Origin: Mortierella sp. BCC40632
Lineage: Eukaryota; Mortierellomycota; Mortierellomycetes; Mortierellales; Mortierellaceae
Direction: 5' to 3'
NCBI GenBank assembly: GCA_011634665.1
Contig: WAEK01000010.1
Span: forward strand, 1,019,001-1,083,000
Length of the DNA stretch: 64,000 nt
Position 1 is the first letter of the stretch; each line of letters begins with the position of its first letter. The notes below the pieces were generated by a model that did no database searches, was not told the DNA's origin, and saw only the letters and a list, made by a program, of their open reading frames with translations. This document shows positions 12,226-20,899 of the stretch, one piece after another. A program made the translations under genes and the position numbers.

Positions 12226-13493
12226 GCAGTCAAAGCTACGTACCATATGAATCATCACTCGGTGGATCCTGGCTCAATTCCACGTAGCAGAGAAACAAAG
12301 ATCCTAAATTCGATTCGTCCTTTTGAATCACCGAAATGAAAGCATCCGGCAGGGTCTGATATCGTAACTGTATCCTAATGAACGCGGTCTTTCCTACTGA
12401 GGATGTGTAGTGAGAAAAGTAAATGATTGCAGCATACAGCAAGGTAACGCGTGTGCAATAATCATTTGATCCCCTAATCCACAAATGTTACTTACCAGGT
12501 TCCAGAAGAGAGTCTAATTCGATTACCTACCCAGGAGTGTAGCAAGTATTAGCGTTTCGTAGAAATATACTTTGGTGCGACCAAGGCAAGTTTATCGTGA
12601 TCACCTTACCTGCCCGTCAATATCCAGACTGTCAATGCCTATAGCCTCTTGATCTAGCATCAAGCACACCACTGAGTAGTAGTACTTCTCGGCTCGCAAA
12701 GGAGTCTCACTAACTATAACCCTAAGCTAATTTAACACAATGGCATGGCTCTTAGTTCAGCGTAGGCTACAGAGTGTTGGTAGTCTATTCGCCCAAGATT
12801 ACTCGTGACATACACTGTAAGCAGGGCTTGCAATTCGTAAGGGACTTGAATAGTCTCTATTACGTCCATGGGGTAGAGATATGGTTTGCGTAAATTTTCA
12901 ATGCGAGGATGGATAACATCTCAAATCAAACAATACTTACTTGCTTGATCCTTCTAAATTCACGGCATCGCCATGACTCGTGGATTGTGTAAAAAACAAC
13001 CGTGTGACAGAGTTGTCTTAAGAGTCGGTCAGCATTACTGCTGTATTTCTTGGAATACGAGAGTCATCATAGAAAGAAGATTTAGCATGAAGAGCGGGGC
13101 GATTCACATACCAAAAGTATAAGCGTGAAGGTCCTGTGGCATTCGAGTTTCGTAGTCATCCATGGATTTGAATGCTGTTGTTCGTATTCCTCTATCAGTG
13201 GATTGATCCCTTTCGGATACATTTCCTGGACTGGCAATGCCTGGTCTACCAACAGCTAGATCTGCAACAGTCGTATCAGTATTAGCGCTTGCCTGTCGGA
13301 TGGTTATACCATCGGTCTGGCATCCATCTTGGTTGGTTTGGTGAGTGAGCTTGTCTCGACTGTCGCTAATGCTATCGGTCCAACTGACAATGTTGTCAGT
13401 GGTTTCCGGACTTTCAGCTGGCACTGCTGTCTGTTCAACATTGACTATGGTTGCTTCTTGTCTAGGGAGTGCTGAAAGTGGAGCCTCTGCCAT
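7510..13493 (-). CDS. WD40-like / TRP-type ion channel fusion protein, 12 exons
   Basis: Hand-built exons: 13493-13108, 13040-12941, 12705-12605, 12513-12496 (least sure), 12473-12244, 12129-9687, 9589-9218, 9132-8991, 8872-8654, 8531-8387, 8250-8140 and 8018-7510. They sum to 4776 nt with every phase matching, giving 1591 aa. The Ser/Thr-rich N-terminus is followed by about 800 residues of beta-propeller-like sequence. Then come hydrophobic segments of an ion-transport domain: a pore-proximal helix, FFMVLALSMMFFAIAIVH, a pore stretch with NFPSNFLGSLSTVYLM, and a last helix ending LMLNVLIALINNAF, which is the TRP/polycystin S6 signature. A coiled coil of about 100 residues closes the protein. 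It is probably a multimeric cation channel with a cytosolic propeller. Intron 5 carries a ~28-nt A run on the gene strand. I recall similar proteins in Mortierella but no assigned function. Confidence 0.75.
12200..12227. repeat. Poly(T) tract inside channel-gene intron 5
   Basis: About 26-28 T on the plus strand, i.e. poly(A) on the gene strand. It sits just after the GTACGTAG donor of a ~114-nt intron (12243-12130). Confidence 0.9.
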
Positions 13494-14261
13494 GATAGAC
13501 TCCGATGGGGGTCTAGGAGAGAGACAGAGGAGAGATGATGAACAAATGGAGAGCAGTTGAATCTCTCTTTGGCCATCTCAATGCCTTGTCCTTGTGTCAC
13601 AGCCTGAAAGTTTGCAGTTCCTGAATAAAAAGCCGTCCACGATCCATCGAAGCAAAAATCATCTCGCCAACTCTTTAGGATTCAGCATCTCTCTTCTTGG
13701 CTGTCATGGAATCTTCATCCAGAGAAACCTTCCAGTCTGCAAATGTGTTTTTAGGGTGTTATATGGCCTATCAGGATTGTAAACCAGCAGCAGGACAACA
13801 AGGTTCATCCCTGTTTCTTGGACAAAATGGCTGTTGTCGCTGAAATGAGAAAGTTGTCCTGGACCTAAAGGAAAAAGAAGAGGAGAGCAACACCACAATC
13901 ACCATTGCGTTCTCGTCCCCACTTTTCACGGAAATGACTTCAGGCGAATAGTCGAAGAGACAGGTAACCGAAAATGCCCCCTGTGGAGTGTCGCGTCTTC
14001 GATTCAAGGCAAACGAGGCAGGGAAGCTAAAATATCGCCTCCATCAAAGTTGTCAATATGCACGGACCCTGGAGTGGTGTCCTCCCACCCTCTTTCCTCT
14101 CTCTCTATTTACTCGGTCTCAAAAGAAGACTAGTATATGTCCTAGGTAAACAGACAGACCATATCGCAGCCAAAATCCCACAGCTTGGCCAATGAGTTGG
14201 CGATGGCCATCTAGACCATTGACACCAACCGACTAACAACGGCCTCAGGATTAAGGATTGG
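13494..14261. other. Upstream region of the channel gene
   Basis: This is the promoter side of the channel gene. Minus-strand frames at 14007-13771 and 13898-13704 are open, but I see no domain in them. They may belong to the relic copy that lies further upstream. Confidence 0.4.
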
Positions 14262-14550
14262 TGGTTATTTGATGTCGGAAAGGATGATCATCATGACTGG
14301 ATGACTTGACCATGGTGAATGGGCAAATAGTTTCTTCCAGCCTAGACCTGAGATATTGACCGAGATGATGAGGATGAAGGTCATCCAAACCAATGGTACC
14401 AATCGATCGAGAAAAGTCTCAGGATCATGAATATGTGGTGATCAGGGACCAACGAAGATGTCATCATGATGGCAGGATGAGGATCGAGGAGAGTCAACGA
14501 CCATTGTGTGAGGAGCCCTTTGAAAAAAAAAAAAAAAAAAAAAAAAAAAC
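14262..14550 (+). repeat. Poly(A)-terminated dispersed repeat, copy 2 (SINE-like)
   Basis: Second, diverged copy of the element at 7000-7314, ending in about 28 A after GAGCCCTTTG. It carries an extra ~30 bp (around TTCTTCCAGCCTAGACCTGAG) relative to copy 1. The two copies have the same orientation, 7.2 kb apart, and bracket the channel gene. Confidence 0.55.
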
Positions 14551-14870
14551 TCCTCAATCCTCAGTCTCAAAGGTGCAACCCAACAGTTCTTGACCCTTGG
14601 GCACATGCCATTTCTCAGAGTATGGATACTCCCTGCTATTGCAGCACAGGAGATTTACGCGGCAATTCTCACACCAATTTTACACAGGCATGCAATCCTA
14701 CAGAGGCTACCTTTTGGGTAGTTGGTCACCGCTCCTTATTCGACAAGGAATGAGCTCACACTCACGGAACGATACTTGTATCAGTCATCAATGTATCTTC
14801 TTCAAGATCAGGAGATGAGCGCAGAACTGCCATTGCCATCGACACTTGCCCATTGACACATCTCAGGGTT

Positions 14871-14896
14871 AAAAAAAAAAAAAAAAAAAAAAAAAA
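14871..14896 (+). repeat. Poly(A) tract within the channel relic region
   Basis: About 26 A, placed next to the intron part of the decayed channel copy. Confidence 0.9.
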
Positions 14897-14939
14897 GACA
14901 CTGCTGACCAAGCCTATTGTAGGGCATTTAAAAGAAATG

Positions 14940-15411
14940 ACTATCGGAATCATTTAACCAAGCAATTAGATTCATACTGCCTATAAGACCCAAATTCAAT
15001 TCTGTTGAACAGATAGGCAACTAATTTGCTCCGCAATACCATGTTGGCTAATAAGGATGTTAAACATCAGCACTAATGAAAATGTGAAGAACATAATCAC
15101 CACCAGAATAAGCTCTGTGTTCTTGTATTTTTTGTAGCAAGCTTCAACTGAATACAGATCCATGTCCAAAGGCTCAAATCACCATCCCTATTAGATAATG
15201 AAGGACACCTGGATCTCATGAAGGATACCGAGCAGTATGGCTTTGTGCCGGCACACGATCCTGCTCACTTGGAGCCCAGTCAGCTTTATAGAGGTTGTTC
15301 AAAAAGTCACCAAGTATTCAGTATTTGTGATCCATCTCGCCTACCGTTCGCTCTTCGTGCTAACTCATCGCATAGAAAATAAATTGCTAAACAAGCGGAG
15401 AGAATACAAGA

Positions 15412-15463
<52 letters not shown>

Positions 15464-15520
15464 AGAGATAGAGAGGTGCTCCAGACTCAATAAACTCTAC
15501 GCTGAAACTAGAGGCGTTGG
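14940..15520 (-). pseudogene. Decayed tandem copy of the channel gene's pore region
   Basis: On the minus strand, 15190-15050 encodes a helix-like segment (ELILVVIMFFTFSLVLMF, then NILIS) matching the S6 exon of the intact gene (ALILMVMVFFTFSSILMLNVLIG). The following intron is recognisable too (TGCGGA-CAAA-AG-TT at about 15040 against 8360). Higher up, 15300-15240 matches the exon 9 start, 15410-15385 matches the exon 8 donor area, and 15515-15485 matches the end of exon 8 coding. A (GA)n run splits the exon 8 match, most of exon 9 is deleted and the frame is lost. It is therefore a relic of a duplicate, in the same orientation as the live gene. Confidence 0.7.
15415..15460. repeat. (GA)n microsatellite inside the channel relic
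   Basis: About 22 GA repeats interrupt sequence that is continuous in the intact channel gene. Confidence 0.9.
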
Positions 15521-15529
15521 TCGTTGGTC

Positions 15530-15549
15530 GAAAAAAAAAAAAAAAAAAA
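15530..15549 (+). repeat. Poly(A) tract
   Basis: About 20 A after GGTCGTTGGTCG, at the upstream border of the recognisable channel relic. Confidence 0.9.
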
Positions 15550-15710
15550 GCAAGGTCACACATCAACTTAATGGTACTAACCAGGGCACGGACCTCTTCC
15601 ACATTTTTTTGCCTGTTTAAAACAATGGGATTTGGGCCTCTTCCACTCTCCACTTGTTCACACTCTCTCACTTGTCCACACTCTCCCACCTGTCCACACT
15701 CTCTTTCCTA

Positions 15711-15968
15711 ATGGGCATCAATGGCCTTTGGCCGTTTCTTGCTCGCAATGGCTATCACCCCGAGCCCTCATCCTCGGTCCCTTCCGTCACTCCCTCTCCT
15801 ACTTCCCCTCCCACTCTGCGAGTCGATGTGCCTGGAGCATTCTACCCCCGGATCTGTCAAGCTTACAGCAGGTACAAAGGCACTCGGGCGCATCGAGCCC
15901 TCGAGACCGCCATTACAAACTCCGGCCTGCCCAAGACATCTGTGCTCTACCTTGACGGGGCACTGTAG
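15711..15968 (+). pseudogene. XPG/FEN1-like nuclease N-terminal fragment
   Basis: The ATG at 15711 opens with MGINGLWPFL, the N-terminal signature of XPG/FEN1-type structure-specific nucleases. There the N-terminal glycine and the nearby helix help form the active site. The fragment continues with RVDVPGAFYPRI (the position of the first catalytic acidic residue) and VLYLDGAL, resembling the second conserved LYxDG block. The frame stops after 85 residues, far short of the several hundred needed, and no later acidic blocks follow. It is therefore a truncated remnant. I recall TE-like Mortierella proteins with this start standing next to, or fused with, TnpB-like proteins; here the Fanzor-like remnant begins about 400 bp downstream on the same strand. 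That association is recall, not seen proof. Confidence 0.5.
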
Positions 15969-15986
15969 TGTTAGGAAGATCTTCCA

Positions 15987-16011
15987 GGGGGGTATATAAA
16001 AGGCACCCCCC
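15987..16011 (+). promoter_or_regulatory. TATA box framed by G6/C6 inverted repeat
   Basis: TATATAAAAGG at 15993-16003 sits between GGGGGG (15987-15992) and CCCCCC (16006-16011), a small perfect stem around the TATA element. A second TATA-like TTTATAAAGG follows at about 16020. It lies between the XPG-like fragment and the Fanzor-like remnant and is placed to be the latter's promoter. Confidence 0.45.
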
Positions 16012-16363
16012 TACAGCATTTTTATAAAGGCAGTTCTTTTTTTTCCTCCTTCTTCTCGATCTGTTAGTTTGAACTCTTACCTTCTAGAGCAGGTCCGCCT
16101 GTTAATTCGCCCCACAGGCGAGACCCTGCAGCTAGATATTGTTCGTTAACAGATCTTTTGTATCACTTTGTTCCTTTCTTTCCCTCTTCTTCAAGGAGAT
16201 CGGTTGATGCGCATTGGTTGGATTGTCCCCCTTATCCCCTTTCCCAATCCGGTTTAACAACCGTGCCGGCCAAGCGGTGCGAGCCATTTCCCTTTTGTGC
16301 TTGTTCCAAATACTATTTTGCAATGCCTGAACTAAGAAAAAAAATATGATTTTGGTCCCATAG

Positions 16364-17959
16364 GTCCAGGCTCGCGTGAGAAAGAACCTCCTTCCAGCGG
16401 GCACACCTTCTAGGATTCTGCCAAACATTCCTGCAGCCGAGAATTTTTTGCTTCTCAACCGAGCAATAGGCAATCGCCGACGACTGTCGCCGATGTCCTC
16501 CATGGAGGATAAGTTCGTCACTCTCTCAGAGGTCGACTTGATCACCTTGCTCTGGCGCGACGTTGATCTTAAGGCCCTCTTCCAAAAACTTGTCTGCGAC
16601 GACGGTAACAGCGACGATAGTCTCCAAATCGTTCTAGCCAACCTTACAACCAAGAACCCAGGAATCGTTCTCAATTCAATCATCACTGACATTGGGCGCC
16701 AAGATGATCAGAGCGGAAACACAGGCCAAAGGATACGTAACAAGAACCGGTCATACAAGAAGAGTGTAAAGGCACTGTCTATTCGAGAGCTGAAAGAACA
16801 TCTAACGGAGATCCGCGATGAAGACTTTTCGGCGATCGGGTACGCCAAACGCGGCTACACTCTTCATGGGTCCATCCGAACAGACGGGTTTCGCCTCCAA
16901 GTGTTGGCGTTCAAGCTGAAGGAGTTGAAGTCGGTCAAGTACAAACAACTCGACCAAGACAAGGTCCCCTTACGCATCAACTCGACGGTTGGTGGAACAG
17001 ATGATTCGCTTACCGAGATCCGGAATGTCGTGAGGTCCAAGGACGACATTGGCGAGCTATGGGGGGATAAGACCTTACCTGAAGAGATCGCAGTCCTTGG
17101 GATCGATCTTGGGCAAGCGTTTACCGTCGGAGCCAGCGTCCTATTACCAAAGAGCGGAAGATAGGATGCTGCGAGGGAAAAAGAAAAGAGGAGAAGGAAG
17201 AGAAGGAAGGAGAGAAGGAAATCACGAAGACGCAAGAGAAAAAACAAAGGGAAAGCCATTGCTATGAAGGTGGAGAAGGAAGGCAGGGAGGGAGGAGGGT
17301 CTGGGGCCAAAGGCAAGGGTAAAGGGAGGGCCACGGGCTTGGGGAAGGATGAGCAAGAGCCCTTGCCTTTTTCAAGTTTGGCGGCCAACCAAAAGGCACT
17401 CTACCAGCCAGACTTCAAGCATCGGCGATGGGCTGAGACGAGAAAGCAAGAGGCGCCCGCCGTTGGCAGGTCGGTGAGCGACATCGAGAGTGAGTTGGCT
17501 CCTCTCCGCGGCAATGACATCGACGTCGAGAAGTATGTGACAGATATCAAGACTGTCGAGAGCCAGCTCCATTCATTCTACAACAACGACCAGAAAAAGG
17601 TTTGGAAGCGCCGTTCGTGGGATCGGAAGAAGGCCATGAAGGAGGAGTATCGTCAATTGGCGGACCAGCTTTTGAAGATGGTGGGTGGGTCCACTGCAGC
17701 CAAGACAGAGGACGAGAACAAGGTTGTCATTGGGATTGGTCTAGGAGGGGATTGCACAGACAGATATACGCAACCCGTCTTGCTTTGCCACCCCACCTTG
17801 CCCACCTCTTACCACTATACATACTTTAATAAAGCAGACTTGCTTGCACTTTCTTGGTCACCCTTTTCAAGTAGCTATTCTTATTCTTTTCATCGAAGGG
17901 TCACTCTTCCTTTTCCGATCAAAGGGTCACTTTTTTTTGAAGGGTCACTTTTTTTTTGA
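16364..17959 (+). pseudogene. Fanzor/TnpB-like RNA-guided-nuclease relative, broken
   Basis: An acceptor CCCATAG at 16363 starts an open frame; the first ATG is at 16493 (MSSMEDKFVTLSEVD). The N-terminal part runs to LGIDLGQAFTVGASVLLPK, which has the form of a RuvC-I motif with its catalytic Asp. An in-frame TAG at 17162 follows. The same frame then continues with a Lys/Arg-rich linker, KALYQPDFKHR, a helical part and VVIGIGLG. After about 17745 the sequence stops resembling the family: the second RuvC acidic motif, the zinc ribbon and the third acidic motif are absent. So it has one premature stop plus a lost C-terminus, and cannot be an active nuclease. My family call rests on recall of Mortierella proteins that keep a CxxC...CxxC ribbon and a terminal Asp motif as in OrfB/TnpB. 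Confidence 0.5.
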
Positions 17960-18035
17960 AGGGTCACTTTTTTTTGAAGGGTCACTTTTTTTTGGAAGGG
18001 TCCTTTTTCTTTTTGAAGGGTCATTTTGTCTATTG
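17893..18035. repeat. GGGTCACTTTTTTTTGAA minisatellite
   Basis: Five or six imperfect tandem units of about 17-19 bp built on AAGGGTCACTTTTTTTTG, with T-run length varying between units. It directly follows the truncated Fanzor-like remnant. Confidence 0.85.
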
Positions 18036-18840
18036 TTCGACCTTGCATTGATCTAAAAGTGCCGCAACAGCCATAATTTGCCTTTTGTGATGTGGAGAGA
18101 TAAGAAAAAAGGTCGCTGCCAAGAAGCCTAGTAGAAAGAGGTGACCAGGTGTCTTGACAGTTGCTTACTTGAGCCTGTTCTTGACCAGCTGCATCAAGTA
18201 CTTGTGTTGGAGGGACTTGGTAGTGGTCTCTGCATCATCGACTCGTCTTTGGTTCCAATCCTTTTTGAATCTGTACCTCAAGTTCTTTTGGTGTGGACTC
18301 AAAGATGGGCCTTGGTCATTGTTATCCAAATAAAAGTCGCTGATGGATGTAAACCGGTCCTGGTCATCCTTGTTGCTTGGTTCGTACCGCCAAACTACTG
18401 CCCTTGCAAACAACACGAGAGTCTTCCTTATCGCTTGCGGGTCATCTATATAACTAGCCTAGTCTGCCCTGCGTACCGCAGGGATCCCCCATTGCATCTC
18501 TAACTGATGTTGGAGGCATAGTAAGTTGAGCTATCTCCTGTGAATATGAACAGGCATGCTTGGTGGGACGGATTGTCCTTGTAAATGGCTCCAGTGTATG
18601 TCTCTCAGTGCACGGTCTTCAAACTGACACAATCATGAACTTTATGGAGAGAGAGAAAGAGAAGAGGAGAGAGAGAGCTTTTGAGCACATATTCCTCAGA
18701 CTTAAGCTGTTCGTTACGTAGTAGCTCTATTTTGCATAGCTGTGACACGCAGGACCAAGCACTTGTATTCAAACTCCTGCCCTTGCTGAATTGAACATTT
18801 CTCAAATTGACCTCTTTTCTAAATGGTCCTTTTTTCTAAA
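18036..18840. other. Between two minisatellites; one possible minus-strand ORF
   Basis: A minus-strand frame at 18416-18165 (83 codons, basic C-terminal half, no known domain) ends at a GTAAGC donor-like site and can be spliced in frame to sequence after a CTACTAG acceptor near 18125. I do not recognise the product. It may be TE debris belonging with the neighbouring remnants. Confidence 0.25.
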
Positions 18841-18998
18841 TGGTCCTTTTTTCTAAATGGTCCTTTTTTCAAATCCTACTTTTTTTCGAAATAGTCCTTT
18901 TTCTAAATAGTCCTTTTTTCAAATCCTACTTTTTTCGAAATAGTCCTTTTTTCGAATCCTACTTTTTTTCGAAATAGTCCTTTTTTTTTTTTTTTTAC
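18818..18998. repeat. TTTTCTAAATGGTCC-type minisatellite
   Basis: About ten alternating units of three related kinds: TTTTTTCTAAATGGTCC, TTTTTTCAAATCCTAC and TTTTTCGAAATAGTCC. The array ends in a T run. Like the array at 17.9 kb it combines a T run with GGTC. Confidence 0.85.
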
Positions 18999-18999
18999 C

Positions 19000-19690
19000 A
19001 AACCCAAAGCCTCGTCTACCGATACAATAGAGGTAAGTTGGAGGAGAGAATGTGGGTTCTCTGGACTAATGCTTGGATGCCGTTCTACGCCGGCATTGGA
19101 AAGGGTGTAGGCGCATGTAAGGGTACGTTCCTCCAGTTAGGGATCTGACGGACATTTGTCTTCAAGAATAGCGAGTCTGTTGAGTATGTAAACCATCTGT
19201 TCATGGAAGACCCGTCATTATCGAGATCTTCGGATTATAATCTCTTAAGGAGAATGAGAATTAATTATGTGCAGAAAATTGCTAGGCATAAAGATGAGAG
19301 TACTTTCAACTGACCAAGAGCAGAATTTAACTGTAGTATTTTTCTCAAGATTCGCGCTTATTTGCCCCGAAGTGGGTTACACATTTATGGCTCTAGTCTC
19401 TCGGGGGAAGATTTTTTTCTATAGACAAGATTATGACTCCAAGTTTGCAATACTGAAACATTAGGAGTCTGAATGTGCTAGTTGAGTACATGGACTGATT
19501 TCGGGTTTGCTGCTTTTGCCGTGGAGACAATAGATTTCGCAGTATAAACTGCTCTTGATGTACCGATTCGCCGAATACACTAGCATATTCTATGTTTTCT
19601 TTATGACATTATTCTTGTCATGTGTACCCCTCTCACTCTTCCCCCTTTTTGATTCTCTCTTGCACAGGTTTTTTTTCTCTTTTCCTCACC
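19000..19690. other. Intergenic, nothing recognised
   Basis: Short frames only, without domain or exon-chain support. Confidence 0.5.
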
Positions 19691-19699
19691 TTGGTGTTG

Positions 19700-19890
19700 C
19701 CAACCTTCCCTTCCCTTCCTTCCTCCCCCTGCCCTTCCTTTCCCTGCCCTTCCTTTTTCCCTGTTCTTCCTTTCCCTGCCCTTCCTTTCCCTGCCCTTCC
19801 TTTTCCTTTGCCTTTCCTTTTCCCTGCCCTTCCTTTTTTGCCATTCCTTTCCCTGTCCCTTCCTTTCCCTGCCCTTTCTTTCTTTTCCCC
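19700..19890. repeat. CCCTGCCCTTCCTTT minisatellite
   Basis: About ten imperfect units of CCCTGCCCTTCCTTT with variants. The overlapping plus-strand frames (Pro/Phe/Cys/Ser-rich) are produced by the repeat and are not a gene. Confidence 0.85.
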
Positions 19891-20276
19891 TCTGCCTGTC
19901 CTTTTCCTATTATTATGACTTACTGTTTCCTACAGAGGTTATTCACTGTGTTGTCCCTTGGTGTTGCTCCTCATGCCCATCTATTTTCTCCTGTTGCGAC
20001 TCTTCCTTGTCCATCACAATCAAAACAAGGTCTTTAACGCCCCTTCTCGCTAAAGACAGCCTATTACACTGAATAGTTCTTGTTCCATTCTCAAGGCCAT
20101 ATATTATTATAAACTATTCTACTGGAAAATGATAACCCCTCATAATGTGCTTTATTGTTCATTGGATTGGAAAATGACAACGATAAAGGAAGGAGTAGAC
20201 CAAGGAGAAGTCAAGAAGATGTAAAGCGGTTGAAGACAAATACACTATTTTTTTTGGGCCGAGCTGAAATCGACGC

Positions 20277-20645
20277 TTAGTTCGCCTTGACAATGACCCT
20301 CCCTTTCATGGGAGCGATGATATTCATGCAGTGAGGAGAACAGAAGTAGGGATATTCTCCAGCCTTCTGAAACTTGTATGTAAACGTAGCATATGGAAGC
20401 ATGGGTCCACTTTTGAAACCCTCACCACTGAGGACTGCCTTGCAATCCTCTCCTTGTGCGATATCATGAGGGAAGTTGCCTTTGTTGGTCCATGTAATGG
20501 AATCGCCAACCTTGATAGTAACCTCTTTAGGTTTAAAACTTGGAGGAACCGTGAGCATATCAACATTTATAGTCTCAGACTCAACGGCAACACTTGACAT
20601 GAAAATGACCATTGCGCCCGCAATGAAATGAGTGATGGATTTCAT
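20277..20645 (-). CDS. Secreted cupredoxin (plastocyanin-like blue-copper fold)
   Basis: 122 aa, single exon. The ATG at 20645 is chosen because MKSITHFIAGAMVIFMSSVAVES is a good signal peptide; a longer frame extends upstream without adding a domain. The mature part follows the plastocyanin plan: VTIKVGDSITWTNKG, then NFPHD with the first His ligand, and near the end GEYPYFCSPHCMN...PMKGRVIV with Cys and second His. The usual Met ligand spacing (C-x2-H-x4-M) is not kept: Met residues stand two and eight positions after the His. The copper site may therefore be altered or three-coordinate. Likely an extracellular copper or electron-transfer protein; partner unknown. Confidence 0.75.
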   Translation of the reverse strand: MKSITHFIAGAMVIFMSSVAVESETINVDMLTVPPSFKPKEVTIKVGDSITWTNKGNFPHDIAQGEDCKAVLSGEGFKSGPMLPYATFTYKFQKAGEYPYFCSPHCMNIIAPMKGRVIVKAN

Positions 20646-20899
20646 ATTGACAGTTAGATTGTTGGTGGTGTTGAGTGCGTTGAGACTAAAGTACGGGAAC
20701 AAGTAGTGGAAATTGGAAAACTTGTGGAGTAGAGTGAAGAGAAAGAGGACATGAGCTCAGAAAAAGTTGGCAAGCCAGATATATGAGAAAAAAAAAATAA
20801 GGAGAGCGCCGAATGAGGGGAGTACCTCAAATTCCCTTGCGATCATTCCAGCACACCCCTTGATCTTGTTAGGGGCTTACTGCCATTGCAATCCCAGTC

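Noticed and set aside
15632..15999. Two other plus-strand frames over the XPG-like fragment
   Set aside because: Only the frame starting at 15711 shows nuclease motifs.
16132..16692. 186-codon minus-strand ORF antisense to the Fanzor-like frame
   Set aside because: Shadow frame; its translation matches no family, and the sense strand carries the recognisable motifs.
16864..17388. 174-codon minus-strand ORF with Leu/Phe-rich stretch
   Set aside because: Antisense of the Lys/Arg-rich linker of the Fanzor-like remnant.
17893..18035. CRISPR-like array next to the Fanzor-like remnant
   Set aside because: Units are contiguous T-rich minisatellite repeats without unique spacers.
19555..20037. 160-codon plus-strand ORF rich in Pro, Phe, Cys and Ser
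   Set aside because: It follows the CCCTGCCCTTCCTTT minisatellite in several frames; no start context or domain.
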